A stretch of 24,889 bases of DNA from Bacteroidota bacterium (GTDB taxonomy: Bacteria; Bacteroidota; Bacteroidia; Chitinophagales; Chitinophagaceae). The notes beneath the pieces are model-generated. The model worked only from the letters and a program-made list of their open reading frames with translations, searched no databases and was not told where the DNA came from. Where the stretch lies: the NCBI GenBank assembly GCA_023392185.1, contig JAEVZP010000019.1, positions 1-24,889 of the forward strand, read 5' to 3'. This document shows, in pieces, positions 5,548 to 11,927 of this stretch (the first letter of the stretch is position 1; each line of letters begins with the position of its first letter). The translations under genes were made by a program, and so were the position numbers.

Positions 5548-5910
5548 CTACCCCCGCTGCACGACTTCTTCCCGGTACTGCACACCCCATTTCCCCAACA
5601 CCTTTACTACTTCGCTCAGGCTTTCGCCCAGGGGGAGGAGCTCATATTCCACCGTTACGGGTTTGGTGTCGTAAACGGTGCGCTTCACGAGGTGGTTGAG
5701 TTCCAGGTCGCGCAGCTCGCCGGAAAGCACCTTGGGCGCAATCGCGCCGATATGGCGTTGCAAGTCCATAAACCGGAGCGCGCCGTGGTAAAAAAGAGTG
5801 GAAACGATAATTAGCTTCCATTTCCCATTGAGCAAGTCCTGTGCGTCTTTAATGCCCTGCACGTGTTTGTGGCACTGCGGCGAAAGAGTGGGTGTTTCTT
5901 TTTTAACCAT
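5548..5910 (-). CDS. HxlR-family (DUF24) winged-helix transcriptional regulator
   Basis: About 120 residues if started at the ATG at 5910 (MVKKETPTLSPQCHKH); an ATG five codons upstream (5925) is also possible. The HxlR fold is clear: DLLNGKWKLIIVSTLFYHGALRFMDL (first helices), then IAPKVLSGELRDLELNHLVKR (recognition helix) and the wing TVYDTKPVTVEYELLPLGESL. A Cys in the N-terminal arm (Cys13) sits where YodB, CatR and HypR of Bacillus carry their redox-sensing Cys. It is divergent from a nitroreductase gene, with three operator-like palindromes in the 91-base intergenic region. Inference: a thiol, quinone or electrophile sensor that controls itself and the nitroreductase. Confidence 0.88.
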   Translation of the reverse strand: MVKKETPTLSPQCHKHVQGIKDAQDLLNGKWKLIIVSTLFYHGALRFMDLQRHIGAIAPKVLSGELRDLELNHLVKRTVYDTKPVTVEYELLPLGESLSEVVKVLGKWGVQYREEVVQRG

Positions 5911-5929
5911 AATAAAATAAAGCAACTGG

Positions 5930-5978
5930 TTACCAATGGGTACATGGTTACCAAAGGGTAAGTAGTTACCAAAGGTAA
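5930..5978. promoter_or_regulatory. Three tandem palindromic operators between hxlR and the nitroreductase gene
   Basis: On the plus strand: TTACCAATGGGTAC (5930-5943), TTACCAAAGGGTAA (5948-5961) and TTACCAAAGGTAA (5966-5978). Each is a TTACC/GGTAA inverted repeat and they are spaced 18 bases start to start, nearly two helical turns, so bound dimers would lie on roughly one face of the DNA. The third contains the minus-strand box TACCTTTG (5970-5977), a -7 promoter element for hxlR, so binding should repress hxlR. Confidence 0.7.
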
Positions 5979-6001
5979 GCGGCTGATTCTAATTTTACAC
6001 C

Positions 6002-6655
6002 ATGAACACCGATCAACCAACAACTGCTCTTTTAGACAGCCTTCACTGGCGATATGCCACTAAAAAGATGAACGGCCGGCGCGTGCCGGCCGAAAAGCTC
6101 CACTATATCCTGGAAGCCGCGCGGCTGGCACCGTCGTCCTCGGGCCTGCAACCCTACCGGATTCTGGTTGTCAGCAACCGCGAACTATTGGAACAACTGC
6201 GCCCCATTGCCAATGGCCAGGGCCAGATCACCGATTGTTCCGAACTGCTGGTCTGGGCAGTGCCGGAACAATACTCTTACGAAAGTATTGGTGAGGTATT
6301 TGCCCACACAACCACCGAGCGCGGCATGCCCGCCGATGCCATGACCGACTATCAAAACCAACTGTGGAACCAGTTTAAAGAAATGACGCCCGAAGCGCAG
6401 CAGGCGCACGCCGCCCGGCAGGCCTACCTTTCCCTCGGGCTGGCCATCGCCGCCGCCGCCGAGCAACGCGTGGACGCTACGCCCATGGAAGGCTTCGATA
6501 CTGCCGCACTGGACCAAGCGCTGGGGCTGGACGAGAAAGGACTGAAAAGCGCCGTGATTCTCCCGCTCGGCTACCGCGATGCCGATAACGACTGGCTCTT
6601 GAAGATGAAGAAAGTGCGTACGCCGGAAGAAGATTTTTTTATCCACCTTTCGTAG
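6002..6655 (+). CDS. Nitroreductase-family FMN oxidoreductase
   Basis: A 217-residue protein of the NfsB/YodC class. It uses FMN and NAD(P)H to reduce nitroaromatics or quinones in the cytoplasm. Signs of the family: RYATKKM (residues 17-23, FMN-phosphate Arg and Lys), APSSSGLQPYRILVV (about 43-57), AHAARQAYLSLGLAIAAAAE in the helix that packs on flavin, TPMEGFD, and VILPLGYRD near the C-terminus. The start ATG at 6002 fits the family N-terminus. The likely control is by the adjacent divergent HxlR regulator through the operators at 5930-5978. The physiological substrate cannot be told from sequence. Confidence 0.92.
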   Translation: MNTDQPTTALLDSLHWRYATKKMNGRRVPAEKLHYILEAARLAPSSSGLQPYRILVVSNRELLEQLRPIANGQGQITDCSELLVWAVPEQYSYESIGEVFAHTTTERGMPADAMTDYQNQLWNQFKEMTPEAQQAHAARQAYLSLGLAIAAAAEQRVDATPMEGFDTAALDQALGLDEKGLKSAVILPLGYRDADNDWLLKMKKVRTPEEDFFIHLS

Positions 6656-6703
6656 CGGGGGAGGAAAGGGGCCGCGGCCAACCGGCTAACACTCCGTTTA
6701 CCA

Positions 6704-7414
6704 TTAAACCTTTACGGTTTTCTGCCCCGTCGGACATACGTCCAGCAACACACAATGCCGGCACTCCGGCCCGCGCCAATGGCAGATTTTCTGGCCATGC
6801 CGCATGAGGAGCTGGTGGTGGTCATACACGTCCTGCGCCGTAAAGCTGTCGGGCAGCAGGGCTTCCAACACCCGGTTGGCCTTGCCTTCGCCGATTTTTT
6901 CCAAAATAATGCCCAACCGCCACGCCACCCGGAAGTGATGCGAATCCACCGGCAGCGCACGGGCACGCAGCGAGGAGAACGAAAGCGTGGCCGCACTGGT
7001 TTTGGGGCCTACGCCGGGCAGCTTTTCCAGCCAATCACGCGCTTCGGCTACCGGCATCTCTTCTAAAAAATCCAACGAAAGGCTGCCGTGGCGCTCAGCG
7101 ATGTCTTGCAGGATTTGCTGGATGCGCGGCGCTTTTTGCTCCGGCCACGTGCAGGGCCGGATGGCTTCTTCCACCGCCGCTACCGGCGCATCGCGTACGG
7201 CCTCCCAAGTGGGGAAGGCGGCTACGAGCTGGTGGTAGGCTTTGGCCGACTGACTGTTTTTAGTGCGGTGGGAAAGCACCGAAGAAATCAACTCGCTCAG
7301 CGGGTCGAGGTCGTGGAAGTAGGGCAGGTTGCGTCCATAAACCGGCGCGAGCCGTTCGTGAATCAGCACGACGAAAGCGGTGTTTTGATTGGGCGCGGGT
7401 GGGGAAGGCGGCAT
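6704..7414 (-). CDS. Endonuclease III-like DNA glycosylase with [4Fe-4S] cluster
   Basis: A 236-residue member of the HhH-GPD superfamily, the base-excision-repair glycosylases that remove oxidised pyrimidines. The helix-hairpin-helix is LEKLPGVGPKTSAATL (about 129-144) with the lyase Lys138, and the catalytic Asp157 lies in LPVDSHHFRVAWRLG. The C-terminal cluster ligands are Cys211, Cys218, Cys221 and Cys227, in the canonical C-x6-C-x2-C-x5-C spacing. The usual SQxT motif is replaced by SHRT (48-51), so it is probably a divergent paralogue and not the main Nth. The ATG at 7414 is directly abutted by a 7-bp hairpin with a three-base loop. It lies downstream of, and on the same strand as, the lipoprotein gene at 7533-7988 and is convergent with the nitroreductase gene. 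Confidence 0.88.
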   Translation of the reverse strand: MPPSPPAPNQNTAFVVLIHERLAPVYGRNLPYFHDLDPLSELISSVLSHRTKNSQSAKAYHQLVAAFPTWEAVRDAPVAAVEEAIRPCTWPEQKAPRIQQILQDIAERHGSLSLDFLEEMPVAEARDWLEKLPGVGPKTSAATLSFSSLRARALPVDSHHFRVAWRLGIILEKIGEGKANRVLEALLPDSFTAQDVYDHHQLLMRHGQKICHWRGPECRHCVLLDVCPTGQKTVKV

Positions 7415-7431
7415 AAGCAGCTTAGCTGCTT
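7415..7431 (-). promoter_or_regulatory. Triloop hairpin abutting the nth-like start codon
   Basis: On the minus strand AAGCAGC and GCTGCTT pair around TAA, and the last paired base is immediately followed by the ATG at 7414. It lies where the ribosome must load. No T run follows in the right place for a terminator. Confidence 0.5.
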
Positions 7432-7459
7432 TTAAATCCTATGCCGGAAGCGGGCATTT

Positions 7460-7467
7460 TTCCGGAA
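7460..7467. repeat. Intergenic copy of the TTCCGGAA palindrome
   Basis: Here the symmetry extends outward as TTTTCCGGAAAA (7458-7469). It is one of 18 copies of the octamer in the window. The other intergenic copies are at 184, 9832, 15589, 15653 and 20683. Confidence 0.8.
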
Positions 7468-7532
7468 AATTCAAGGCCGGGGCTCACAAAACATTGGATC
7501 TTTTATCCGGTTCGGCAGGCACTGCCGGTGCC

Positions 7533-7988
7533 CTACTGGAAAGACTGGTGATACCGCTTGTAAGACTGCTGCAATTCTAAAACTGTTGCCTGCGCCGCCG
7601 CCGGGTCTTTTTCTTCCTGAAGTTTTTCTACGAGTTCCAGGTGGGGTTGTACCCACTGGTGCAGGGCGTCGTGGCTGGCCCCTTCCATGGAGCAGTTTTG
7701 AATCAGTTGCTCATTTTGCGCATCTACATCCTGAGCCAGCGCTTTGTAATCGGTTTTGCTTTGCCGCACATAATCGTCAACCAACTGCTCGCCCTTAAGG
7801 ATATATGGGCTCATGTCGTCTTTCACTTTCCATTTCTGCCCTTCGTTTAGTGCAATCAGCTCCGGGGGTGCATCCGGGGTGGGGGCGGTATGGCTTTCCG
7901 TTGGCGCGACCGCCGTTGTTTCCGGGGCGGACGGAGTGCAGCTCCATAAAACAAAACTGCTGACGCCGAGGGTAATCATCTTTTTCAT
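7533..7988 (-). CDS. Predicted lipoprotein, helical, unknown function
   Basis: A 151-residue protein from the ATG at 7988, chosen because MKKMITLGVSSFVLWSC is a short lipoprotein signal with Cys17 (the Trp before Ser-Cys is unusual but tolerated in Bacteroidota). A Pro/Thr/Ala-rich linker follows (about 18-42). The rest is predicted all-helical and charged: LIALNEGQKWKVKDDMSPYILKGEQLVDDYV, then HDALHQWVQPHLELVEKLQ and a Gln-rich tail with a coiled-coil look. I do not recognise a named family. It is probably anchored to a membrane and exposed to the periplasm. It is the first gene of a minus-strand pair with the endonuclease III-like gene (118-base gap). Confidence 0.75.
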   Translation of the reverse strand: MKKMITLGVSSFVLWSCTPSAPETTAVAPTESHTAPTPDAPPELIALNEGQKWKVKDDMSPYILKGEQLVDDYVRQSKTDYKALAQDVDAQNEQLIQNCSMEGASHDALHQWVQPHLELVEKLQEEKDPAAAQATVLELQQSYKRYHQSFQ

Positions 7989-8290
7989 AATTAAAAACAG
8001 CGGCTTCAAAATAAAAGTACCGCAATGCTTCAAATGTACGCCACTCCTGCTTTTGTCTTTCTCTGGCCGAAGTAGAAATTTAAAAAGCTGCGTAGTTTGA
8101 AACAAAAACGAGGACGCCAACTGCGTCGCCAGGAGCTGGTCGGAGGCCAAACGGATTTAAACAGAGGCCCGGAACCGCTGCGTTCTTACGGGAATTTTGT
8201 CCGGTTCCCCCTCGTTATTTATTGAAAGCGCCTCCCGGTTGTTTGCTCCGTCCATCGCTAACTTGCCGTTTTCCCGAAAACAAAACTCTT
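7989..8290. other. Divergent intergenic region between lipoprotein and pepD
   Basis: These 302 bases hold no supportable gene. The minus strand carries a good -7 box, TACATTTG, at 8038-8031, giving a start near 8024 and a 36-base leader for the lipoprotein gene. A clear pepD promoter was not identified; TAACTTG at 8259-8265 is a one-off match to the -7 box. Confidence 0.5.
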
Positions 8291-9742
8291 ATGGACGTCC
8301 GCAGCCTCTCTCCGCAACCAGTCTGGAAGCATTTCGCCGACCTGAACGCTATCCCGCGCGCTTCTAAACACGAAACTGCTATCAGCAGTTTTATGAAAGC
8401 GTTCGGTGAAGGGCTTGGATTGGAAACCATCCAGGATGCCGTTGGTAACATCATTATCCGGAAGCGCGCAACGCCCGGAATGGAAAGCCGGCAGACCGTC
8501 TTACTGCAAGGTCATATCGATATGGTGCAGCAGAAAAATGCAGATGTGGATTTTGACTTTGCTACCGAAGGCATCCGGATGTATGTGGACGGCGACTGGG
8601 TAAAAGCAAAAGGCACCACCCTCGGCGCTGATAACGGACTGGGCGTGGCTGCCATTATGGCGATTCTGGCATCCAACAACATTCCGCATCCGCCGCTCGA
8701 AGCTTTGTTTACGGTGGATGAAGAAACCGGCATGACCGGCGCGAAAGAGCTGCAACCGGGCATCCTGCACGCCCGCATGATGCTCAACCTCGACACCGAG
8801 GAAGATGATTCCCTCACGATTGGCTGCGCGGGCGGCGTAGACGTAACCGGCACTGGCAATTATGAGACAGAAACCCCCGGCAGCGACGTGCAGGGCTACC
8901 GCGTCTTTGTTTCCGGATTAAAAGGCGGCCACTCCGGCGGCGATATTCACCTGGGCCGCGCCAATGCCAACAAGCTGATGAACCGGCTTTTGTTGCAGGC
9001 AGCACAACAGTTTGGACTGCGCGTGTCGGCCATTGACGGCGGCGGGCTGCGCAATGCCATCCCGCGCGAATCCAGCGCTATGGTGACCGTGCCGGCTGGA
9101 AATACAAGTGCTTTTGAGGCTTTTGTGGCCGAAGAAACGGGAACGCTCCAAAAAGAATACGCTGTTACCGATCCGGAACTGAAAGTGGAAGCTACCCAGG
9201 TGTCCGCCCCCAACCATGTTTTGAGCGGCGATTTTCAGGAGCGGCTCTTGCGGGTAATTTATACCCTGCACAACGGCATTTTCCGGATGAGCCCCGATAT
9301 CGCCGGACTGGTCCAAACGTCCAACAACCTCGCGCGCGTGCTGATTGGCGACGGTCGTTTTACGGTCCAATGCCTTACCCGTTCTTCGGTGGATTCCGAA
9401 AAATGGGACTTGGCCCGGAGCCTCGAAGCCGCGCTGCAACTGGCCGGAGCAGACGTTACGTTTACCGGCGATTATCCCGGCTGGACACCGCTGCCCGGCT
9501 CGCAGGTGGTGCAACTGGCAAGCCAGGTGTATGAAGATCTTTTTGGCGCGCCGGCGCATGTAGATGCGGTGCATGCCGGCCTCGAATGCGGCATTATCGG
9601 CGGGAAATACCCGGATATGGAAATGATTTCTTTTGGTCCTACCATCACCGGCGCCCACTCGCCGGATGAGCAGGCGCAGATCAGCTCTACCCGGAAGTTC
9701 TGGAAGTACTTGCAGGCGGTGCTCGCCGCCGCTCCGGAATAG
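8291..9742 (+). CDS. pepD: Aminoacyl-histidine dipeptidase (M20C, cytosol nonspecific dipeptidase)
   Basis: A 483-residue dinuclear-zinc peptidase that hydrolyses dipeptides such as Xaa-His in the cytoplasm. Start: the ATG at 8291, directly before the family's N-terminal pattern L-x-P-x-x-VWKHFADLNAIPRASKHE. Metal and catalytic residues are visible: His75 and Asp77 in QGHIDMV, bridging Asp114 in TTLGADNG, Glu144/145 in VDEETG (general base and metal), Asp168 in LNLDTEE, and a late His in ITGAHSPDE. The dimerisation/lid motif GLKGGHSGGDIHLGRANA is intact. Length is normal. It is a single gene, ended by a strong bidirectional hairpin shared with the convergent ecotin gene. Confidence 0.95.
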   Translation: MDVRSLSPQPVWKHFADLNAIPRASKHETAISSFMKAFGEGLGLETIQDAVGNIIIRKRATPGMESRQTVLLQGHIDMVQQKNADVDFDFATEGIRMYVDGDWVKAKGTTLGADNGLGVAAIMAILASNNIPHPPLEALFTVDEETGMTGAKELQPGILHARMMLNLDTEEDDSLTIGCAGGVDVTGTGNYETETPGSDVQGYRVFVSGLKGGHSGGDIHLGRANANKLMNRLLLQAAQQFGLRVSAIDGGGLRNAIPRESSAMVTVPAGNTSAFEAFVAEETGTLQKEYAVTDPELKVEATQVSAPNHVLSGDFQERLLRVIYTLHNGIFRMSPDIAGLVQTSNNLARVLIGDGRFTVQCLTRSSVDSEKWDLARSLEAALQLAGADVTFTGDYPGWTPLPGSQVVQLASQVYEDLFGAPAHVDAVHAGLECGIIGGKYPDMEMISFGPTITGAHSPDEQAQISSTRKFWKYLQAVLAAAPE

Positions 9743-9771
9743 GCTGTCAAAAAAAACCTCGAAACACAAGA

Positions 9772-9811
9772 CAAAAGAGCGGCGCGCACCTTGGTGCGCG
9801 CCGCTCTTTTG
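9772..9811. terminator. Bidirectional terminator between pepD and ecotin genes
   Basis: A perfect 19-bp stem: arms at 9772-9790 and 9793-9811, loop TT, with GC-rich core GAGCGGCGCGCACC. The outer bases give AAAA on one side and TTTT on the other, so it can terminate transcripts arriving from either convergent gene. Confidence 0.9.
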
Positions 9812-9842
9812 CAAGAATTAGTACTTAAGATTTCCGGAAAAT

Positions 9843-10364
9843 CTATTTCACATCGCCCATAGCAGATGCACTCCAGACCCGGTATTTCAGCTGAAAACCG
9901 TTTGGTACATACACCACAATCGGCAGGCGACTGTTGTAATCGAGCATCTCCGTTTGGCCATACACAAATTTGTCGGTCATCTTGTTATCGGGGCAGGCCA
10001 TTTTGGTAGCAGCCATATTGCCGTCCGACTTGAACTCGTAGTAATCATAGCCAAAGCCTTGGAGCTCTTTTTTCTCCAGATTTCCGGAAAGAGAATGATG
10101 GTTGCAATCCACTTTAGCCATTTTTCCGGGAATGAGCTCTACTTTGTAAGCGCCTTCCTGCTCCCGGGTTTTTTCCGGCAGGTAGATGACCATACGCTCA
10201 TAGCCAGCCTTGGCCGAAGGGTAATTTTTCAGTTCGCCGCTCACGGTGGCCGCAGGGTTGGTGTTCATAACCGGTGCTTTACTCATGTTGCCGGTCGTGG
10301 CGCAGGAAGCAAACAGCAGCGCCGCCGCAGAAAGACTGTACAGAATCGTTTTAGATGTTTTCAT
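9843..10364 (-). CDS. eco: Ecotin-family serine protease inhibitor, predicted lipoprotein
   Basis: A 173-residue protein. Residues 1-21 are a lipoprotein signal ending LLFASC (Cys21); a linker leads to the ecotin domain. The match to E. coli ecotin is unmistakable: KVELIPGKMAKVDCN (74-88), LSGNLEKKELQGFGYDYYEF, MACPDNK (122-128), MLDYNSRLPIVVYVPNG and KYRVWSAS. The disulphide cysteines are Cys87 and Cys124. In E. coli the reactive bond is Met84-Met85 in STMMACP; here the aligned stretch is ATKMACP, so P1 is Lys121, which by family logic favours trypsin-like targets. Ecotins are normally soluble periplasmic dimers; here a lipid anchor would hold it at a membrane. It is convergent with pepD. 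Confidence 0.92.
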   Translation of the reverse strand: MKTSKTILYSLSAAALLFASCATTGNMSKAPVMNTNPAATVSGELKNYPSAKAGYERMVIYLPEKTREQEGAYKVELIPGKMAKVDCNHHSLSGNLEKKELQGFGYDYYEFKSDGNMAATKMACPDNKMTDKFVYGQTEMLDYNSRLPIVVYVPNGFQLKYRVWSASAMGDVK

Positions 10365-10498
10365 AAAAAATATTTTGAAAAGAAGAGACCTTCCGGGCCG
10401 GTTTGTCCTTTACAAAGACTCGCCGGCCGATCGGTTTAGATGTTTCTCCAAAAGCAAAAGATGTGCCGGTAATGTCTGCGCCGGAAAACTTTAAGATT

Positions 10499-11218
10499 TT
10501 ACAGCATCAAAAAAACAGCCGGTGCTTTGGACAAAACAGGGGGCGACTGTTTCCAGCTTTTAATGGTTTGCGTCTGTACGAAAGCCTCTGGTCCGCCGAT
10601 GTTCAGCGCAATACACAAACGGGTGTGGGGCTGGCAGTTTTGCAGCAGATCGGCCAGCAGCGCGTTGTTGCGATAAGGCGTTTCGATAAAAAGCTGCGTT
10701 TGGTTTTCTTTATGGGCCCGCTGCTCAAAAAAACGGATTTGCTGGCTTCGCTGGGGATTCTTTACCGGTAGATATCCGTTAAAGGCAAAAGACTGTCCAT
10801 TGAGGCCCGAAGCCATCAGCGCCAGAATCAGAGCGCTCGGTCCGGTTAAAGGCGTTACCGGAATACCCAGCTGATGTGCGGCAGCCACGACCAGTGCGCC
10901 GGGATCGGCAATGCCCGGGCAGCCGGCTTCACTCATGACAGCAACCGTCTCACCGGCCTGCGTCCAGGCGCGCAGGGACGCGAGGTCCGGCGGTTCATCT
11001 TTTGGTATTTCTTCAAAAAAGCACCTGTCAATATCTTTTTCAGCCCACACGCCTTTGAGGAAACGGCGGGCGCTGCGCAGGTTTTCCACATAAAAATGCC
11101 GGCAGGAGCGGGCGGCTTCCAGCGTTTCTGCCGGCAGGGTGTGCCAGGCTTCCGGCACAATCGGGACCGGCAGGAGCAACAGGCGCGGCCCTGTTTTTGA
11201 AAGATTGGTTTCCGTCAT
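10499..11218 (-). CDS. RsmI-like SAM-dependent methyltransferase (tetrapyrrole methylase family)
   Basis: A 239-residue protein from the ATG at 11218. It shows the family's N-terminal strand RLLLLPVPI, then RHFYVENLRSARRFLK (about 39-54), the central EAGCPGIADPGALVV loop (98-112 region, cofactor pocket), PVTPLTGPSALILALMASGLNGQSFAFNGYLP, and FIETPYRN. RsmI methylates the 2'-oxygen of C1402 in 16S rRNA. This shorter form, with ENLRSARRFL and no long C-terminal extension, matches a second RsmI-related group common in Bacteroidota, so the exact target is uncertain. Its start codon overlaps that of the divergent glycosylase gene: both ATGs lie in CATG at 11216-11219, leaving no intergenic DNA. 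Confidence 0.85.
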   Translation of the reverse strand: MTETNLSKTGPRLLLLPVPIVPEAWHTLPAETLEAARSCRHFYVENLRSARRFLKGVWAEKDIDRCFFEEIPKDEPPDLASLRAWTQAGETVAVMSEAGCPGIADPGALVVAAAHQLGIPVTPLTGPSALILALMASGLNGQSFAFNGYLPVKNPQRSQQIRFFEQRAHKENQTQLFIETPYRNNALLADLLQNCQPHTRLCIALNIGGPEAFVQTQTIKSWKQSPPVLSKAPAVFLML

Positions 11219-11864
11219 GAAAGCGATAAAGCTAACACCGGCGTTTTTTATGCGCCCTGATGTGGTAGAAATTGCCCGCGAACTGCTCGGTATGGTGGTC
11301 GTCACACTGTTTGACGGACAATACACCGCCGGAAAAATTGTAGAAACCGAAGCCTATGCCGCCGATGACAAGGCCTCGCACTCGCACAGCAACCGCCGCA
11401 CCCGGCGCACCGAGCCGATGTTTGGCGCCGGCGGCACCAGCTATGTGTATCGCTGCTACGGGATCCACCATTTGTTCAACATCGCAACCAACATAGCCGA
11501 TGTGGCTGAAGCGGTGCTGATTCGCGGCATCGAACCCTTGGAAGGAGCCCAAATCATGCAGGCGCGGCGCGGCCTCGACCGGCTGAGCCCGAAGGTGGGC
11601 GCAGGGCCCGGAAACGTGACTGTTGCGCTCGGAATTTCCGGAAATTTTACCGGCAAAGACGTATTCTCAGACCTGTTGTGGATTGAAGACCGGGGCCTGC
11701 AACCGCCACCGGGCGAGATCGCCACCGGACCGCGGGCCGGCGTGCTGTATGCGGGAGAAGACGCCCGCTTGCCGTATCGCTTCTGGATACGGGATAATCC
11801 CTGGGTAAGCAAGCCGCCCCGGTCTGCTTTTCCGGCTGGTACGGTCGAAAACCCTATAAGCTGA
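11217..11864 (+). CDS. 3-methyladenine DNA glycosylase (AAG/MPG family)
   Basis: A 215-residue protein that excises alkylated purines in base-excision repair. It starts MKAIKLTPAFFMRPDVVEIARELLG, the usual family opening (LTPxFF...VxxARxLLG), which supports the ATG at 11217 over an upstream in-frame codon. The active-site segment IVETEAYAADDKASHS (41-56) holds the catalytic Glu45 and base-contacting Tyr47 and His55. The intercalating-Tyr region SYVYRCYGIHHLFNI, the GAGPGNVTVALGI strand and the C-terminal PYRFWIRDNPWVSK are all present. It is on the opposite strand to the methyltransferase, and the two start codons share two bases, so each promoter must lie inside the other gene. Confidence 0.93.
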   Translation: MKAIKLTPAFFMRPDVVEIARELLGMVVVTLFDGQYTAGKIVETEAYAADDKASHSHSNRRTRRTEPMFGAGGTSYVYRCYGIHHLFNIATNIADVAEAVLIRGIEPLEGAQIMQARRGLDRLSPKVGAGPGNVTVALGISGNFTGKDVFSDLLWIEDRGLQPPPGEIATGPRAGVLYAGEDARLPYRFWIRDNPWVSKPPRSAFPAGTVENPIS

Positions 11865-11927
11865 TGCCGGGCGGCAAAACAGGGTATTCAAAAAAAGAAA
11901 TCTGTACATTAGCAGAAATTCTTTTAG

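Noticed and set aside
7441..7466. Terminator ATGCC...GGGCATTTTT on the plus strand
   Set aside because: No plus-strand gene ends nearby; it is probably incidental to the TTCCGGAA palindrome.
9772..9811. Operator or riboswitch between pepD and ecotin
   Set aside because: The two genes converge here, and a perfect stem with A/T flanks is explained fully by a bidirectional terminator.
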